Below, in pieces: positions 43,486 through 57,078 of a stretch of DNA of 64,000 nt. Position 1 is the first letter of the stretch. Every line of letters starts with the position of its first letter. Origin of the DNA: Melampsora larici-populina 98AG31. Its lineage: Eukaryota; Basidiomycota; Pucciniomycetes; Pucciniales; Melampsoraceae. The notes below the pieces were generated by a model. That model was given only the letters and a program-made list of their open reading frames with translations, did no database searches and was not told where the DNA came from. Where the stretch lies: positions 2,173,692 through 2,237,691 of the forward strand of contig NW_006768770.1 in assembly GCF_000204055.1 (NCBI RefSeq), in the 5' to 3' direction. The translations under genes were made by a program, and so were the position numbers.

Positions 43486-46078
43486 GATAGGTATTCCAAA
43501 TTTAAAAAGCACTATTGGATGAATCTGAATCATCAAATGAAATGAGGGTGAAGAAATGAGTTATAGGTAGAAAGTCAGTTAAGAAGTCGATTGAAATTTG
43601 ATACACAAGCTTGGAAATACGAGGTGCTGAGTATAGGTAGAAAAGTGACATACCTGCGAAGATGTTAAACCGATATGAATATCAGCAGGAAGATGTCAAA
43701 TGAGCGTCTTTCAAAAAACAATCTACGAGTTGGAACGTTGATTGTCTGTTACGAAGTCAAAAAGAAAGGAGAAAGATATGATTTCGTTAGTATATCCAAT
43801 GCCACAAGATGGACGTAGTTGATGATGACGAAATGAGTAAACTGACGATGGGGTCACTTGTGTGAGGAATAAGATATCAAGGAGTATAGAATCAGAAGAA
43901 AAACTCTCAAATCGCTTTCTAACTGTTTAAAGAAGACTATAATCAGAAAAAAACCTCAAAGATGTGAAGTGTGATGTACGAGAAGATGTATGAATCGAAG
44001 AATGGCAAGGGTGGGAAGTGAAGAAAAGTTTGTAATCCGGAAAAAGGTGGCTTTGACCTTTAATCCAACTGTATTCGAGCCGAACCAATGTGTACCCCAA
44101 TCTAGCCATAAAACGCACTGGACTGTTCGTGCAGAAGGCCAATAAGTTCATACAGCCAGTTGTAGCTGAGCTGGGACCCAACCCAGGCACCCATGCGCTC
44201 AGCATGACAACATTTAAGTTCTTCATTGAGTTATAGAAAATTATGGCTTGAAGCTCAAGAGGCACACAATCCAATTGAATCCCAAAGCGCCCACTAAAAG
44301 AGCCATGAGTCATGATTTACGGTATGGGTGATTCTTTCACCTGGACCACTTTGGGTTTGGGAGAACAGAGGGTTTGCGAACCAAGTCCAAAAGTAGAAAC
44401 TCGTCAGATAAGTTAGAGAACGGTTAGAGGAGGTACAGACTTGGACAATTGATTGAAATTCATCAAGGCTCGGATTCAATTTTGAAAGGAAATACGCTGA
44501 AAAGAAAGAAAGATCCACTTCAACACCTCGCATTCACTACGAAACTAAGCCGAACGTAGATAGGTTTAGTCATCAATCAACTTCACGGTCATCACCTACA
44601 TAAGGAGTGACTATGGTCCGTTTAGATTCACTTTGACAACTCGATCTGTGAATAAAGTCATCAAATGAATCTGGGTGAAGACATGTCAAGACACAAGGGT
44701 AAACCATGATGACCTACAAGCAAATGATGCGTGAGAGTCAAAGATAAGAAAACTGGAGAGGTGGTTTGCATCTCATGAGCTCATGATCATCACCTTATCC
44801 GGTCTAAAGAGCTTCACAGGAAATGGAAGTTGAACAGCAAGAAAGACAGAAATGAAAGTAAGTCGGCTGATCTGTCGCTTTGAGATCACAACCTTAATTT
44901 CTCGACCGAGTGAATTCTTGATGGATTGAGTTCAATTTATCATCAAAAACAGCTCGGCGTACAAAGAAGGGTACAATCAAACCGGAAAAGCTTGTCACAA
45001 ATTCCCCGCCATATTTGCTCGAGTCTTGCGGGCAAAATCGGTCAGGCTAGATTTGGTGCTGGTTGGACATATATCCTTGATATCAACAAGTTCTCCAACA
45101 ACAAAAAGAATAAATTAAAGTAAGCTTAACTATGTAAGCTCTTCTTGCGCTTTTGCCGCGCCCTCGCAGAGGGGCTTGAAACGAACTGGCGTTTTTTGGC
45201 GGGAAAGCTTCAGAAATGAAGTCACCTTGAGTAGTTCTTTCAAGCTATCCGCTTCACCCCACCGTAGAAAGTCCCAAGTTTGGGGTGTGATCCTTCATCT
45301 CTTTGTACGTATTGTGGGTACTTCATAGATTGGTTCGTGTCGAAGGGAAGCGTAATGAAAATGTGATGAAAGTTTTGTAATTTTCGTGTTTTGATGTGCT
45401 TTTCGTTTTCAACACATACATACTATGTAGGAGATTTACAAAGAGAAAGTCAGTGATCATAAAGTATCGCTTGTGAATCCGATTCACCACTCGTTACTTG
45501 CCTTGACACCAAAAACAAGGAAAGAACACAGCGATTGTTTAAATGTTATCTGTTGAAATTCTCATTAAACTGATCATGTATCTTTCATTCATCCGTTCGA
45601 GATCCAAGAGGGCAAAAGAGAAAAGTGGATGATGATGATAACAAGGATGAACTGAATTTTTCAAATAATTTCAAAGAATCATTATAAATATAAATCACTC
45701 ACTGTCTTTCATTAATTCTTGGAATGTTTCTTCAAATTTGTTTAAGATTAAAAAAGCATACCAAACATTTTAACTATAACTCCATCAATTTTCATTGTGA
45801 CCAATCGATTTCCTTTGTTTAAGTAAATTTGATTGTTTGTGTTTGTGTGTTGTACAATTTCCTTTGTTTGAAAAAAAAACAAACACAACTTGATGATAAT
45901 CAATCAATCCAGTTTCATCATACTTCAACTACAAACTAACTGAAGTGACTATCAAAAGATTTCCAATTCTCATCTTTCTTTTTAAAAACTCGCCACGGAA
46001 CATCATTTGATGTGAACAACTTTAAGAAGTGTTTTAATTCCTTTCAAGAATCCTTTGTTCTTGAAGAAATAGTGATTC
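43486..46078. other. Long intergenic region between divergent genes
   Basis: Shared upstream region of chitin deacetylase (-) and the zinc-finger gene (+). A 128-codon minus frame at 43927-44313 and a 65-codon plus frame at 44926-45123 are open but lack family features. CT- and AT-rich DNA at 45850-46078 is the likely promoter and leader of the zinc-finger gene. No clear repeat was found. Confidence 0.45.
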
Positions 46079-47413
46079 ATGTCAGTCAATCATCACTTCA
46101 CTCCCCGCGGAGGTAGTACCGATCTAGCCGCTTATTCACTTAATAGTATTCAACGTCATCAACATCATCAAGATCCTTCACTCAAACTTACTGGCCGTGG
46201 CCAAGCAACTGAATATCATCAAACCGGTCTCAATGTGATCTTAGAAAGTAATCCTCATCACTTTAAAACTATTCATGATCACGATCAATTCCATCCTCAA
46301 GATTTCAATCAATTTTTAAATACTAATACTAATCATACTGCAAGATCAAACTTAGGTCCAATCCTACCTCCAATTTTACCTTATCATATTAAAAACCCAT
46401 TATCTAATCATACTAGTAGTAGTCCTACTACATTTATTAATCCTTCTAAACATTCTAATCATAATATCATTACTAATGAAATTCAAATTGATCAGAAACA
46501 TTCCAATTCCGAAAACTTGATCACTTCTTCTTATCCTAGACTTTATTCAACCAATCATCATCATAATAATCATCCAACCCAAAATAGCAAGTTAAACTAT
46601 CCAAAAGATAATATCAATCATTCTAATTTATTTTCATCAGTTTCTCAAAATCATATTCAACATGAAGTTCAAAAGAATCTTTCATGTTTTGACATCAATT
46701 CAACTGAACCATCAATCAATCAAATCCAACCAAGATATAATGAAACTCGAGAATCATTCTCATCATCATCATCATCATCAAATCCATCAAGTTATCAAAA
46801 CACATTAGAAGAAACCCAATTTTATCAAACCGATAAAGTATCAAATCATCATCATTTAAATCATAATATAAAACAATTCAATTCGAATGAAAAATCTTCA
46901 AAACCTTTTGAAAATTTAAATCGACCTTATCATCATCCAGCAAATCAAGTACCAGATAAGAAACATAAATGTGAATAGTAAGTTTCTTTTTCCCTCTTTC
47001 TTTTTGTTTATTGAAACTTGAAAAACAGTCTTCACTAATTAATGTTTTTTTGGGCGGCGGTTTAGTTGTTCTCAAGCTTTTGCTAGAAGACATGATCGTG
47101 ATAGACATGAAAGAATGCATACGGGTGAAAAGTGAGAAATCTTCCTTTCTCATGAATAATAATAAAGAATATTCAACCGATTGATATGTATATTTTTTTT
47201 CGTATCATTCAGACCTTATATTTGTCAAGAATGTCAAAAAGGATTTATGAGAAGTGATGCATTAAAGTAAGTATCTCAATCAAATCTTTAATTTCTCTTT
47301 AAGTTGAATATAAAATTCCTTTATAAAAAATGATCTTCATTATTCTTTTTTTTTCGAAATACTTTAGTCGACATCATTTAATTGAACCTAGATGTGGAAA
47401 AAGATATGAATAA
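46079..47413 (+). CDS. C2H2 zinc-finger protein with Asn/His-rich N-terminus
   Basis: join(46079-46977, 47066-47131, 47213-47266, 47368-47413), 1065 nt, 354 residues; introns 88, 81 and 101 nt, GT-AG, in phase. Residues 1-295 are low-complexity, rich in Asn, His and Ser (for example NHHHNNHP, a run of Ser near 228), probably disordered. The C-terminus has two adjacent fingers: C-x2-C-x12-H-x3-H (CEYC...RHERMH) and C-x2-C-x12-H-x6-C (CQEC...NRHHLIEPRC), joined by the classical TGEKPY linker. This is the layout of a DNA-binding regulator. The first finger is split by the first intron. Target unknown. Confidence 0.9.
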
Positions 47414-48568
47414 ATCAAATTCACTTCCATCCACAAAACCAATGCCAGCAAACAAATCAAAAAAAAAAGCAAAAAAAAACACTTGATCTATAAACATTAG
47501 ATGTTTTTCTTTTCTCTCTTGAACTACTTTAATTTTATGAATCATACAAATCTTAAAGAGTTGTACAACAAACTTCCAAAAAAAACACACATGATGTATC
47601 AAAACTCATATTCTACCTTTATTTCATACTTAATCAAACTTTTACTCAACTCACACATACTTTATGAATCTGATGATAACGATGATGATACTTAACGAAA
47701 TTCTTTTATCCATATAAACATATCTATCTTGTATTTTTCTATAAAATAATTTATAATCTTCTTTAAACAAATCATAATCAAAATCAAATCTCCTTTCATT
47801 TTTAAAGTTAAAATTTTCAATTGATTTTTTAAGTAAAAGTTCTGAAGTTGATCAAACAACTGAGTAAGTTACTTAAAAATATGGAGAGAAAAAATCAGAC
47901 AAAAAATGACATGGTCTTTAAAAAGGACTCACATCTTTGATGAGGAGAAGATTAAAGTGAGCATTAAAATCAGTTCACTTTAGATTAATGAATCTCATAT
48001 TTTTTTCATGAAAGATTCTTACAGAAAACCACACTATGGTTTATCATAGTCTCATAACATGAGGTCATAAGTCAATACATACACAGATGTTTCATCGGCC
48101 TACCATCAAATTTAGAAGCAAGCTATATTTCTTTTTGAAGGTTTTTTTGACTTGCACAATGTTTTCAAGTTGAATCCATTAAGTATTAACTAAGCCTCAC
48201 CTTTTGAGGGGAGGGGTACGTGGCTGTAGCCGCGTTACACATTTTTCACAAGAGATGGAGTCATTTATCAATGAAATGTTTAGAAGTCGAGTACAGCTTG
48301 TTCTGAGGACCATCGAGTTGACAAAATCAAAATCATATCAACGTCTCATTCGGTATGTATGTATGATCCACAGTCACTCATCTAACACGCAACGTAGTAA
48401 AGATCTAATGTGTCTTTTACAAACAGTGCCCTTCGTGATGTTTCATGACAATTTACGTTTGTAACTGTCAAAAGGTTTCGAAAAAAGACAGTCTATCATA
48501 CAACGACCACAATTAAAGCTTTCTTCAATCAACCAACAATTTATAAAAATTTCAATGTATATCATCAA
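47414..48568. other. Intergenic between convergent genes
   Basis: 3' regions of the zinc-finger gene and of dynactin p62. AT-rich; the 86-codon frame at 48204-48464 has no recognisable content. Confidence 0.5.
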
Positions 48569-50857
48569 TTATGTTCCAACATTAGCTACTGAACTTTTCT
48601 TTCTAATCGAAGTACCAACCGATGTACTAGATTGAAGTACCGGAACAGGTGAAACTTCACCAAAACTCAATTTAGTCCAAAACGTAAATGATTTTTGATG
48701 TTCATCTTCATCTTCATCTTCTCCTCCTATAGGTGTTCCACTTTTTTTCTTACGAGCATGATGTGCATGTAACGAATCATCTAAATCTTCTTCAAATTCA
48801 TCTGATCTATATGTAAAGGTTACCAACATATCCGCCTATTATTTGAGAATAGTGTTTTGATTAGTAATAGACACTTGAATATTGTATTATAAAATGAAGA
48901 TACTAACTTGTAGGGTTCCAACAAAATCTTTACTGGTTTTCGTTTCCACCAGAACAGTAGTCCGATTCGCTCTTCTAGTCACCACCGGATTTGACTGTAA
49001 CGTCCTACGTCGCATAGAATCAGTAATACCAAAGGTACTAAGTCGACTCCGTTTCGTCGTCGTATTTTCATCTCCTTCTCCAACATCATAACCAGCCTCA
49101 TGATCATGATTGGCTCCTTCATTTTCTTCATCAGCATCATATTCCCAAACTTCTGCAAACGCGGCAATCGTGAATTCAGGTGCTAAGATATGTACAGCAA
49201 AAGGTGCTTGAGTAGATGATCCATCTGGTGTTGGAATCGGTCGAGGTGGTGCAATCGAAAGTCTAACATTGATAGGCTCATAAAGTGGATTCACAAATGT
49301 TAACTCGAATTGATACTTTCGATCCGGTCGAATCACTTCATCTACCACATCTCCAACCCTACTCAGTAATGGATTACTACTAGTTCCACTCCCAGGCCGT
49401 GAAGCATTCTTTCGAGCGGCACTAGCACCCGATGTTAAGCGATCAGCTACCAAGTTCTTAGGCATCAATCTTTTACGTGATAATTCGATCAAAGGTAAAT
49501 AATTAGATGCCACTAATTTGATCTTGAATCGAATTGATTGAGCTTTTTGTTCAGGTTTAATTAAAATGTGTTCACATGTAGGGCATCGTTTGGTACGTTT
49601 CGAACGAAGTGGGATTCGCATGGGTTTTAAATCTTTAGCCAAATCCAACGTTTCCCAAACTTCATCCCATCTCTTATTGAGAGGCGAGAATTGATCTGCA
49701 TGAATTTCGGATGAATGAGTCCCTTCTGATGAGTTCTTGGGTCCATGTCGATAAAGATCATATCTTGCTTCATATTTTTCTTGTACAGATTCTCTTGTGT
49801 CGAGAGTTCCTCCAGTCGGAAAGACAGCTTCATAAATATAATCACCTTCTTTAGAACCTCCTCCAAGACTGAGATGACCAGATGAAGATGAAGGTAGTAC
49901 AGTACTCGTAGATCTAACTTTAAAAACCGATGAATGTAAACCAAGTTGAGTTCCATATCGAGTGACTTGAGGTACTTCTTTGGATAAAGCTAAAGAAGCA
50001 GCAAGTTGTGCAGAAGAACTAGAAGAGATTAAACCTCTTGAATGATGATGTGAAGTTCCAGTGTTGGATTGATTTTGAGATTTAAGATAAGATTCAAAAT
50101 GATCTTTTAATTGATCGAATTCAGCTAATTCAGGTGCATTAGAATCGGCATTTTGTAATTGTTCTATAAGTCCCAAAAAAAACACACCATCAAGTAATGA
50201 AATAAAGAAAAATCAGACAATCAGTAAGTCTTCAATTCAAATCAGAATCAATCAAAAAAAAATCAAACATTAAAGAGGCGATGATGATCAAGATTTACGA
50301 GCTAAAAAAGTCGGTTTTTCGAAAAAGATGCCTACTTGTTTACTATCCCATCTACAAAACGTACATGTTAAGAAATAAGGAGGTTCACCAATACTAGCTT
50401 GAGGTGCTTTTGGATCATTATCAAACGAACTGGGTGGTGGATCACTTGCTACTGCTGCTAGAGTATTATGACATTGAGGACATAAGAAACAATTTCGACC
50501 ACATCTAAAATCAAATGTACAATTCAATTCCATCAGTTCTTTTGGTGTTACTCGGGGAAAAAGGTGTTTTTTCGATTATATAGAAGTTAAGAAGATTGGT
50601 TACCTATTCTTTTGAGCTCTAATGTTAGCAGAAGGTACTTCAAAAAGACAATTTGGACAATAATAACAATTTAATTCACAATTCACACAATGATCACATC
50701 TGATTGCATCACATTCTTCACAAAATAGTAAAGAAGAAAGTGAATGATAATGAGATGGATGAGGGGTCGAGATTGAAGTGTTGTTTGAATCGAAGTTAGG
50801 TGGAGTGGATGAGATTGGAGCGGTATGTGGACAAAGGTAATGAACGGAAGTGGTCAT
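48569..50857 (-). CDS. Dynactin subunit 4 (p62)
   Basis: Pointed-end subunit of dynactin, the dynein activator, in the cytoplasm; supports hyphal nuclear and vesicle transport. complement(join(48569-48835, 48908-50163, 50299-50504, 50604-50857)), 1983 nt, 660 residues, introns 72, 135 and 99 nt. The N-terminal half carries the family's Cys-rich metal-binding part: FCEECDAIRCDHCVNCELNC, YYCPNC, CGRNCFLCPQC and TCTFCRWDSKQVG, followed by QLQNADSNAPELAEFDQLKDHFESYL. The middle has KRCPTCEHILIKPEQKAQSIRFKIKLVASNYLPL, a p62 hallmark. The C-terminal part is beta-rich with an acidic linker (EDEDEDEHQ). It is convergent with the zinc-finger gene and divergent from the transporter. Confidence 0.93.
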
Positions 50858-52545
50858 CTTGAAGTCACTCGATTCTCGATCAGCTGGAATCTACACTGAA
50901 GCTTAACAAGAAAGTCAAGCATGAAGCAGTTTGAAAAACCTCCATTAACACATAACCTTCATCGTCTCTAAACCCATTCACAAACCCATAAATATATCTC
51001 AACTCCACTTCGCCTCACACAAGGCTGCACAACACAGACTGAACTCCTTGCTAAACCCATCCGTTTCTCTTAAACTTTCAATCAGGCCTCCATTCAAAAA
51101 ATAACTTGAGTTCAATCAAAAAAAACATTAACCAATAAAAATCCTTGAATAGATCAACCGTCCTATACCAATGGACAAAAGTACTTTTCACTTTCCCAAC
51201 TTGATAATTTTTCCATAATTCTTTTGATATTGGGCATAGGTTTGATAACGAATTTCCTGATGTTTGAGTTTTCGTTTCGGCATATAACCACCGAAATCCA
51301 ATCATTTGTAGATTGTGGTTTTTTTCGAAATACTCTTTTGATGGTTCATCCACACATGATCTATGATGATCTCCTCCGCAATTTGCTTAACCGGTGTTGC
51401 CAAAATATTATGTAATATATCTCTTCATTTATGTGCAATCACCTCATGGATGGCATCATCATATGGTTAGAAAGGGTTAGACCATGTGTTCTGTAAAATG
51501 TTTTTTTTGGAAAGATTGCCCTACTGCCATGATGATGAGCGTTATTGTTAGTACATTCAATCCGATTGTTTTATCTGTCTGCGCATCAGTTGCACCCTGT
51601 TGCATCACGATACATATAGCTTCTTTAAACGCTGGCTCCACACGCCTGAGGCTGTACGGACTTGTAGTAATAAATGGGTAATTTGAGCACATGATCTCAT
51701 TGTCAGTGGAAAGTAAGATACACGTTGGTGTCTGTTGAATGGCACTGAGATCCACGCAACTTCAAAAACTTTACAAAATGATATGTAACTTTCATTTTCA
51801 GTCTACACAGTGATTCTTATCAACTGATGATTTCACAGCTAGAAATTCAGAGCATCAAGGTCAAAATCAAAGTAATTTTCTTAAAGGCCGAATGACCGCT
51901 TCTCCGCGTGCGACGAGCAAACAAAAGAGCTTGAATGAAAATTGGAAAAACTGAGGAATAGTCAAAGTTGGTGTATTGTGAAGTGATCAAGTTGAAGAGA
52001 ATGGTGATCGGCTGAAGGAATTTCCTAAATAAGAGAACTTCCTCTTCCAGCTGGTTTACAAACTATATTTAGGTGTGTGAAGTGTGTGAGTGTGATCTTG
52101 TGTGATAGATCTAAAGGTCGATTTTAACTCTTTGAGCCAAGATTAAGTGAAAAGTTTAAACCAAAGTAGGTTGAAGGATCGCCCGGTGTGACCGACATCC
52201 ACCTACAGTCGATTTCAAAAAAAGTTCACCGAGGTTTGCCCGCCAAATTCAAGTGAATCGGCTTGGAATTCTTGTTGACTGTGTACGTTCCAGAATTGCG
52301 ACATCTCCGGTTAAAATTGTTTATATGATTTGCTCATCAAATCTCTTGCTCAGCTAAACCAGGCTTAAAAAATAACCCGATTAGTATATAAATTCCTTCG
52401 CGCTAGTTCCAAGTTCGATGGTTTATTAAACTCATATATTCAAAAATTTACAACCCACTTGCTCTTGCATAGCTTCTCTTGCATAGCTCACGAAGTATCA
52501 TCACTGCTCGATATCGTTTTCATAATCGATCCTAATCGAGAAACA
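50858..52545. other. Intergenic between divergent genes
   Basis: Promoter region for dynactin p62 (-) and the POT transporter (+). Frames at 51078-51353 and 51477-51755 are open but unrecognised. CT-rich sequence near 52430-52500 probably belongs to the transporter leader. Confidence 0.45.
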
Positions 52546-55500
52546 ATGTCGCGTTTCTCACCCACTGAAGGGGAAGATCCATCAAAGTTGAATGAGATCG
52601 ACAGATATCAAGAAGCTCCTTCTCCAACTGATGATGAGCTCAACAACCTAAGACGAGTACCTGGCTCGGTGAATCTACCGGCTTATTTGATCGCTTTTGT
52701 TGAAATGGTCGAACGATTTAGTTATTATGGAACAACTGTGGTGTTTACAAACTATATGTTGAGTTTTGCGAATTCCATCTCATCTATCAACACGCCGTAA
52801 CACAAACCGCTTCAAAACGTTCGTTCATAAGCCGCGTTCACTCACTCAACCCTTTTCTACGAATTGCACTCTTGGTCACAGTCAGCGGCCTCTTCCGCCA
52901 GGATCAGTCACTGGTGCTGGCGGAGTTCAATCTGGCGCATTAAACCTGGGTCAGAAAGCCTCTACTGGAATTACCACGTTGGTTGACTCTTGATCCCTCT
53001 TTAAAGTCTCTCTTCATAATTACTCATCATAATTTCTTTCTCTTTTCAGTTTCAATACTTTCTGGGTATATCTTTGTCCACTCTTTGGAGCATGGGTTGC
53101 CGATGCACATCTTGGACGTTATAATACTATTTTGATTTCTGTGTTTATTGCTCTCGTTGGACACACACTTCTCATTGTTTCAGCCTTACCTACCGTCATT
53201 ACGAAACCTACAAACTCATTAGCAGTTTTCATAATTGCTATCCTTGTTTGTCATTTCCTTTATACCTCTCAAAAACATTTGATTATCTGCCTGAGTAAAT
53301 TCACTCACTATTATGTTTTTATCATACAGATCATGGGTATTGGCACCGGTGGATTCAAGCCTAATATCAGCCCTCTTGTGGCAGAACAAACCGAGGTTAA
53401 TGGTCAATCCACTCGGACCATTCGAACTCTCAAGTCTGGAGAAAGGGTCATCATCGATCCAGCACTAACAGTAGAGAGGATTTATTTGTGCGTACCTGTT
53501 TTTTTTTCTTTATCAAAAACTTGGTGTGCTTTTCTTTAACTCAGATTTTGCTTGATGGATTTTTTTTCATATTCTTATCTTGGGTTTCAAATAGATATTT
53601 TTATCTTATGATCGTAAGTTTTATTCAATCCCAATTCTTATACATAAGGATCAAAATCATAATAGTCTTTTAACTTGATCATTTTCCTCCTGTCAGAACA
53701 TTGGTGCATTAGTAGGCCAAATAGGAATGGTATATGCAGAAAAATACGTGGGATATTGGTTAGGTGAGTGTTTTGTATAAAAGCCAGATTTACTAAACAT
53801 TTGACCTCTTCTTGTTCCGCCTATGCTTCATCAAAAACTTTGCAGCCTATATGCTTCCAACAGCTCTTTTTTTGCTATGCCCAATCGTCTTGATTTTCGG
53901 TAAAAGACTTTATGTACTCAGACCACCCACCGGATCAGTTTTCGCTCGATCACTACAACTTTGGAGATTTGCAATCTTAAAACGATGGCGAGCACGGAAA
54001 ACGAAATCCAAAGAGACTGCTTCTCTTGATTTCTGGAATGCTGTTAAACCAAGCACATTAGAAAGATCTGGTGAATCAAAACCGAAATGGATGAATTTTG
54101 ATGATCAATGGGTAGAAGAAGTTAGAAGAGGCTTTAAAGCTTGCCGAGTCTTTTTATGGTTCCCTTTGTTTAGTCTTTTGATTCTTATCAAATTCTTGGA
54201 TCTTTTGGCTCCGAAAACTGACCGATGAATCCACCCTTCTTTCTTTCATCAGGTATTGGCTTACATACAATCAAATGGTGCGTCTATCTTTTCAATGATA
54301 AAATGAAGTATCTAGACATGCTTACTGAGATCTTACATATTTTAGAGTAACAATCTTACCTCCCAAGCCGGAGTGATGAACACACATGGCCTGCCCAACG
54401 ATATTCTTTCGAATCTAGACCCACTGGCTTTGATTATACTGATCCCAGTGGTAAGTATTTCTACTCACTTTTCAGGAAGCCGAGATTGATGTATGCTTGT
54501 TGTTTGGGATGTTTTTGTGGTATGCAGTGTGACATGGTCATTTACCCAGCCTTGAGGCGAGCTGGAATCAATTTTGTAAGTCGTCTAACACACTCCACTA
54601 ATCCTTCATACTCATATTTAGATTCATCCTCATCAATCTTGGGCTGTATTGTGATCAGTCACCCATCAAGAAAATCACAGCCGGTTTCTTCACCGGATCA
54701 TTGGCAATGGTTTACGCTGCTGTTACTCAACATTACATTTATAAAAGGAGTAAGTGTGGTAGCTTTGCCAGCGGAAATGAATGTGATCCTGTAGATATCT
54801 CGGTTTGGGTTCAAACCCCAGCTTATCTGCTTATTGCGATCTCTGAAATCTTGGCCTCTGTAACTGGTTTGGAGTAAGTCCTTATCCTTTTCATAAATTT
54901 CAGTTGACAAATCCAACGGAAATGTCATCGTGCCTAATTTGACACTTCCCATTGTTGTGGCACTCTTTGTGTTTAGGTACGCTTTTACTTTGGCACCTAA
55001 AAATATGCGTAGTTTAGTCACGAGTCTTTTCTTGTTTCAGTGAGTTTTTCTATATGATAAATAAGATGCTGGCTCTATTTATGTAGCACCTGGTCGCTTT
55101 TTGTTAGATCGGCTATTGCAAGTGCGATTGGAGAGGCTTTCAACGGATTGTCCGCCGATCCACTCTTAGTGTTAGCTTCTTATTTTAATCTAGATCAAAT
55201 GAACACATAAAAATCAAATTTACTAATCAAAACTCTTTGATTCTTGTTCTCATTGTAGTTGGAATTATGGCACGTGAGTTGCAATTTGACTCATTATACA
55301 AGATATGATGTTTATTCAACATGACTGATTTGATGGATTGTTTGTCTGATATTGAAAATAGTATGGCAGTAATTGCGTTTCTAGCGGGGATTGGATTCTT
55401 ATTTTCACATCGAACACTTGATCATGATCATGAAGAGATGATAAGGTTACAAGAAGGCAAATGTGAGACCTCAGTTAAGCGTGAAGCAGGATATGAAGAA

Positions 55501-55605
55501 TCTATGAAAAGAAGAGATGTAAGTAAAGGTGATGAAGTACCTGAAGAAGTTTCGACTTTGATGGATAATGTTAGTCCACCACCTAGTCCTCAGAAAAGCA
55601 TATAG
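52546..55605 (+). CDS. Proton-coupled di/tripeptide transporter (POT/PTR2 family)
   Basis: Plasma-membrane importer of small peptides driven by the proton gradient. Fifteen exons: 52546-52757, 52882-52977, 53050-53245, 53330-53487, 53595-53613, 53697-53763, 53846-54167, 54251-54275, 54346-54450, 54528-54575, 54659-54873, 54977-55039, 55108-55170, 55259-55273 and 55362-55605; 1848 nt, 615 residues, all phases fit. Family signs: FVEMVERFSYYGTTVVFTNY (the ExxERFxYY motif of helix 1), ADAHLGRYNTI, IMGIGTGGFKPNISPLVAEQ, FYLMINIGALVGQIGMVY, the large hydrophilic loop, LIPVCDMVIYPALRR, and PAYLLIAISEILASVTGLEYAFTLAPKNMRS. Length fits fungal PTR2. Start chosen at the Met 30 codons inside the longer frame; the protein then begins MSRFSPTEGE like other family members. 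Exons 5, 8 and 14 are only 19, 25 and 15 nt. Confidence 0.96.
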
Positions 55606-55932
55606 GATGAAAGTGATCGATAGTGATGATTGGGTAAATGAATTATGTTTGGGGAAATTGAGATCTTGTTATGTGTTAGAGGATATTTTGTATATGATTC
55701 CCATCTTGCTTGCTTATAATTTTAGATTGGTTTGATGAAATTAGTAAATACTGTAGCATTGGACTAGCTTCATTCAATTGAGTTTCATTTACACCCTCTG
55801 CTTTGATTGTGTTTTATTATCACTTGTTTATCTATGAACTGCAAAACTAATTCAAGTCAGGTTTTAAGATCTTTGTAATTCTGAATGTGAACATTGAATT
55901 ATATAAATTGGATCTGTGTTACAAAGTCTTAT

Positions 55933-56075
55933 GGCGCGTTCACTCAAGGAAATTCTGACCAGAAATCACATTCTGTAAAATCTTTAATGCAGAAATGAAA
56001 CATTCTCCACCAGATAGACACTTTGAATTTTGCAGAATGAGATTTCTCACCAGAAATCTCTCAAGTGAATGTGCC
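55933..56075. repeat. 143-bp MITE-like inverted repeat
   Basis: The left end GGCGCGTTCACTCAAG pairs with the right end (inverse GGCACATTCACTTGAG) and the match continues through CAGAAATC and CATTCTGYAAAA blocks, about 48 bp per arm with mismatches. No exact TSD is visible. Confidence 0.75.
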
Positions 56076-56147
56076 CTTGATGTCTTTCCAACAAAGTAGG
56101 GTTTGCACTATCAATTTCAAGCTGCTTTTTTCACAAAGATTGTAGTA

Positions 56148-56410
56148 CAGCCCTTTGCAGAATTGATGACTTTGGAAAAAGAGAAAACGCTTGAGTTTTC
56201 AAAAAAACCTGCGAGTTTTTTTCAAAAACTCATCGAGTTTTTCAAAAACTGAGCGAGCTCTTTCTCTTTTAGACTTACTGAGCCAGGTTTCCAAAAAAAA
56301 ACTCACTGACTTTTTGAAAAACTCAGCAGCTTTTTGACAAAACTCAAGGTTTTTTATTTGAAAACTCGAGGTCTTTTTTTCTTCAAAGTCATCAATTATG
56401 CAAAGGGCTG
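56148..56410. repeat. 263-bp TA-flanked MITE
   Basis: Ends CAGCCCTTTGCAGAATTG and inverse CAGCCCTTTGCATAATTG, flanked by TA on both sides (56146-56147, 56411-56412), as for pogo/mariner-type MITEs. The match continues through GATGACTTTG. The interior consists of alternating CGAGTTTTTCAAAAACTC-like palindromes. Region 56413-57078, upstream of the next gene, shows no other feature. Confidence 0.85.
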
Positions 56411-57078
56411 TACATCAAGGGTAAGATATAATTCAAATGTGACATTGCATCTGATGAGCAATCAAACAATAGAATGAAGACACATAGCTGACTTACTCTT
56501 CACTTTATAGTATCAGAAGGTACAGCCTGCAGGCAAAGCCTTTGAAATATCAGAGTCAGACGGACACTTGCCAATTATGCTTTATGAATCCAATGTACTT
56601 CATTTTGAGCACCAAAGGACAGTTTCAGGATGTTCAGTGGCCAGCCTATGGAGTTGTTCCTTGCATTGCTTTGGCAAAACTCTGGTTGTGGTTTTTGTAT
56701 TTGTTTTGCTTTTTTCAGCAATCCATGAAAACTTCAAATCTGAAAGTCAACTTCAAAAGATTTTTTCTCAGAAAATGTCAAAGGACAAGAGGAGGGCAGA
56801 AAGCGCATAATTATGTACTCGCCCGATGCCTCTCGGGTAGAGCTTTCCGATCAAGGCTGAAGGCGCTCCGGCATATGTGCCAGGACCGCCCCAGGCTATT
56901 CGCGGGTCATACATACATATTCAGACTTTCATTGCAGGATTGCCGAAGAGGCCGAGAATGGGAAGAATTGGAAATGGGCGTTGCAGCCGTTGAAGATCAA
57001 GTTAAGTCAGTCTCAAGCTTTGAATGATCGACCAAGGAGATCTACGGAAGTGTTTCAGAATTCCTATCAACTTGAAAC

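Noticed and set aside
44074..44106. tRNA-like A and B boxes on the minus strand (TGGCTAGATTGG and GGTTCGGCTCG), possible SINE head
   Set aside because: Both boxes have mismatches, spacing is short, no cloverleaf folds by eye, and no second copy is seen in the window.
43927..44313. 128-codon minus frame with Cys/Leu-rich sequence
   Set aside because: No recognisable domain, no splice context, and composition like non-coding DNA.
48204..48464. 86-codon frame between zinc-finger gene and dynactin p62
   Set aside because: No domain, no splice partners, lies in convergent 3' regions.
56542..57027. 161-codon frame upstream of the coiled-coil gene as an extra 5' exon
   Set aside because: No family content, no need for it since the gene has its own ATG at 57079, and it overlaps the expected promoter.
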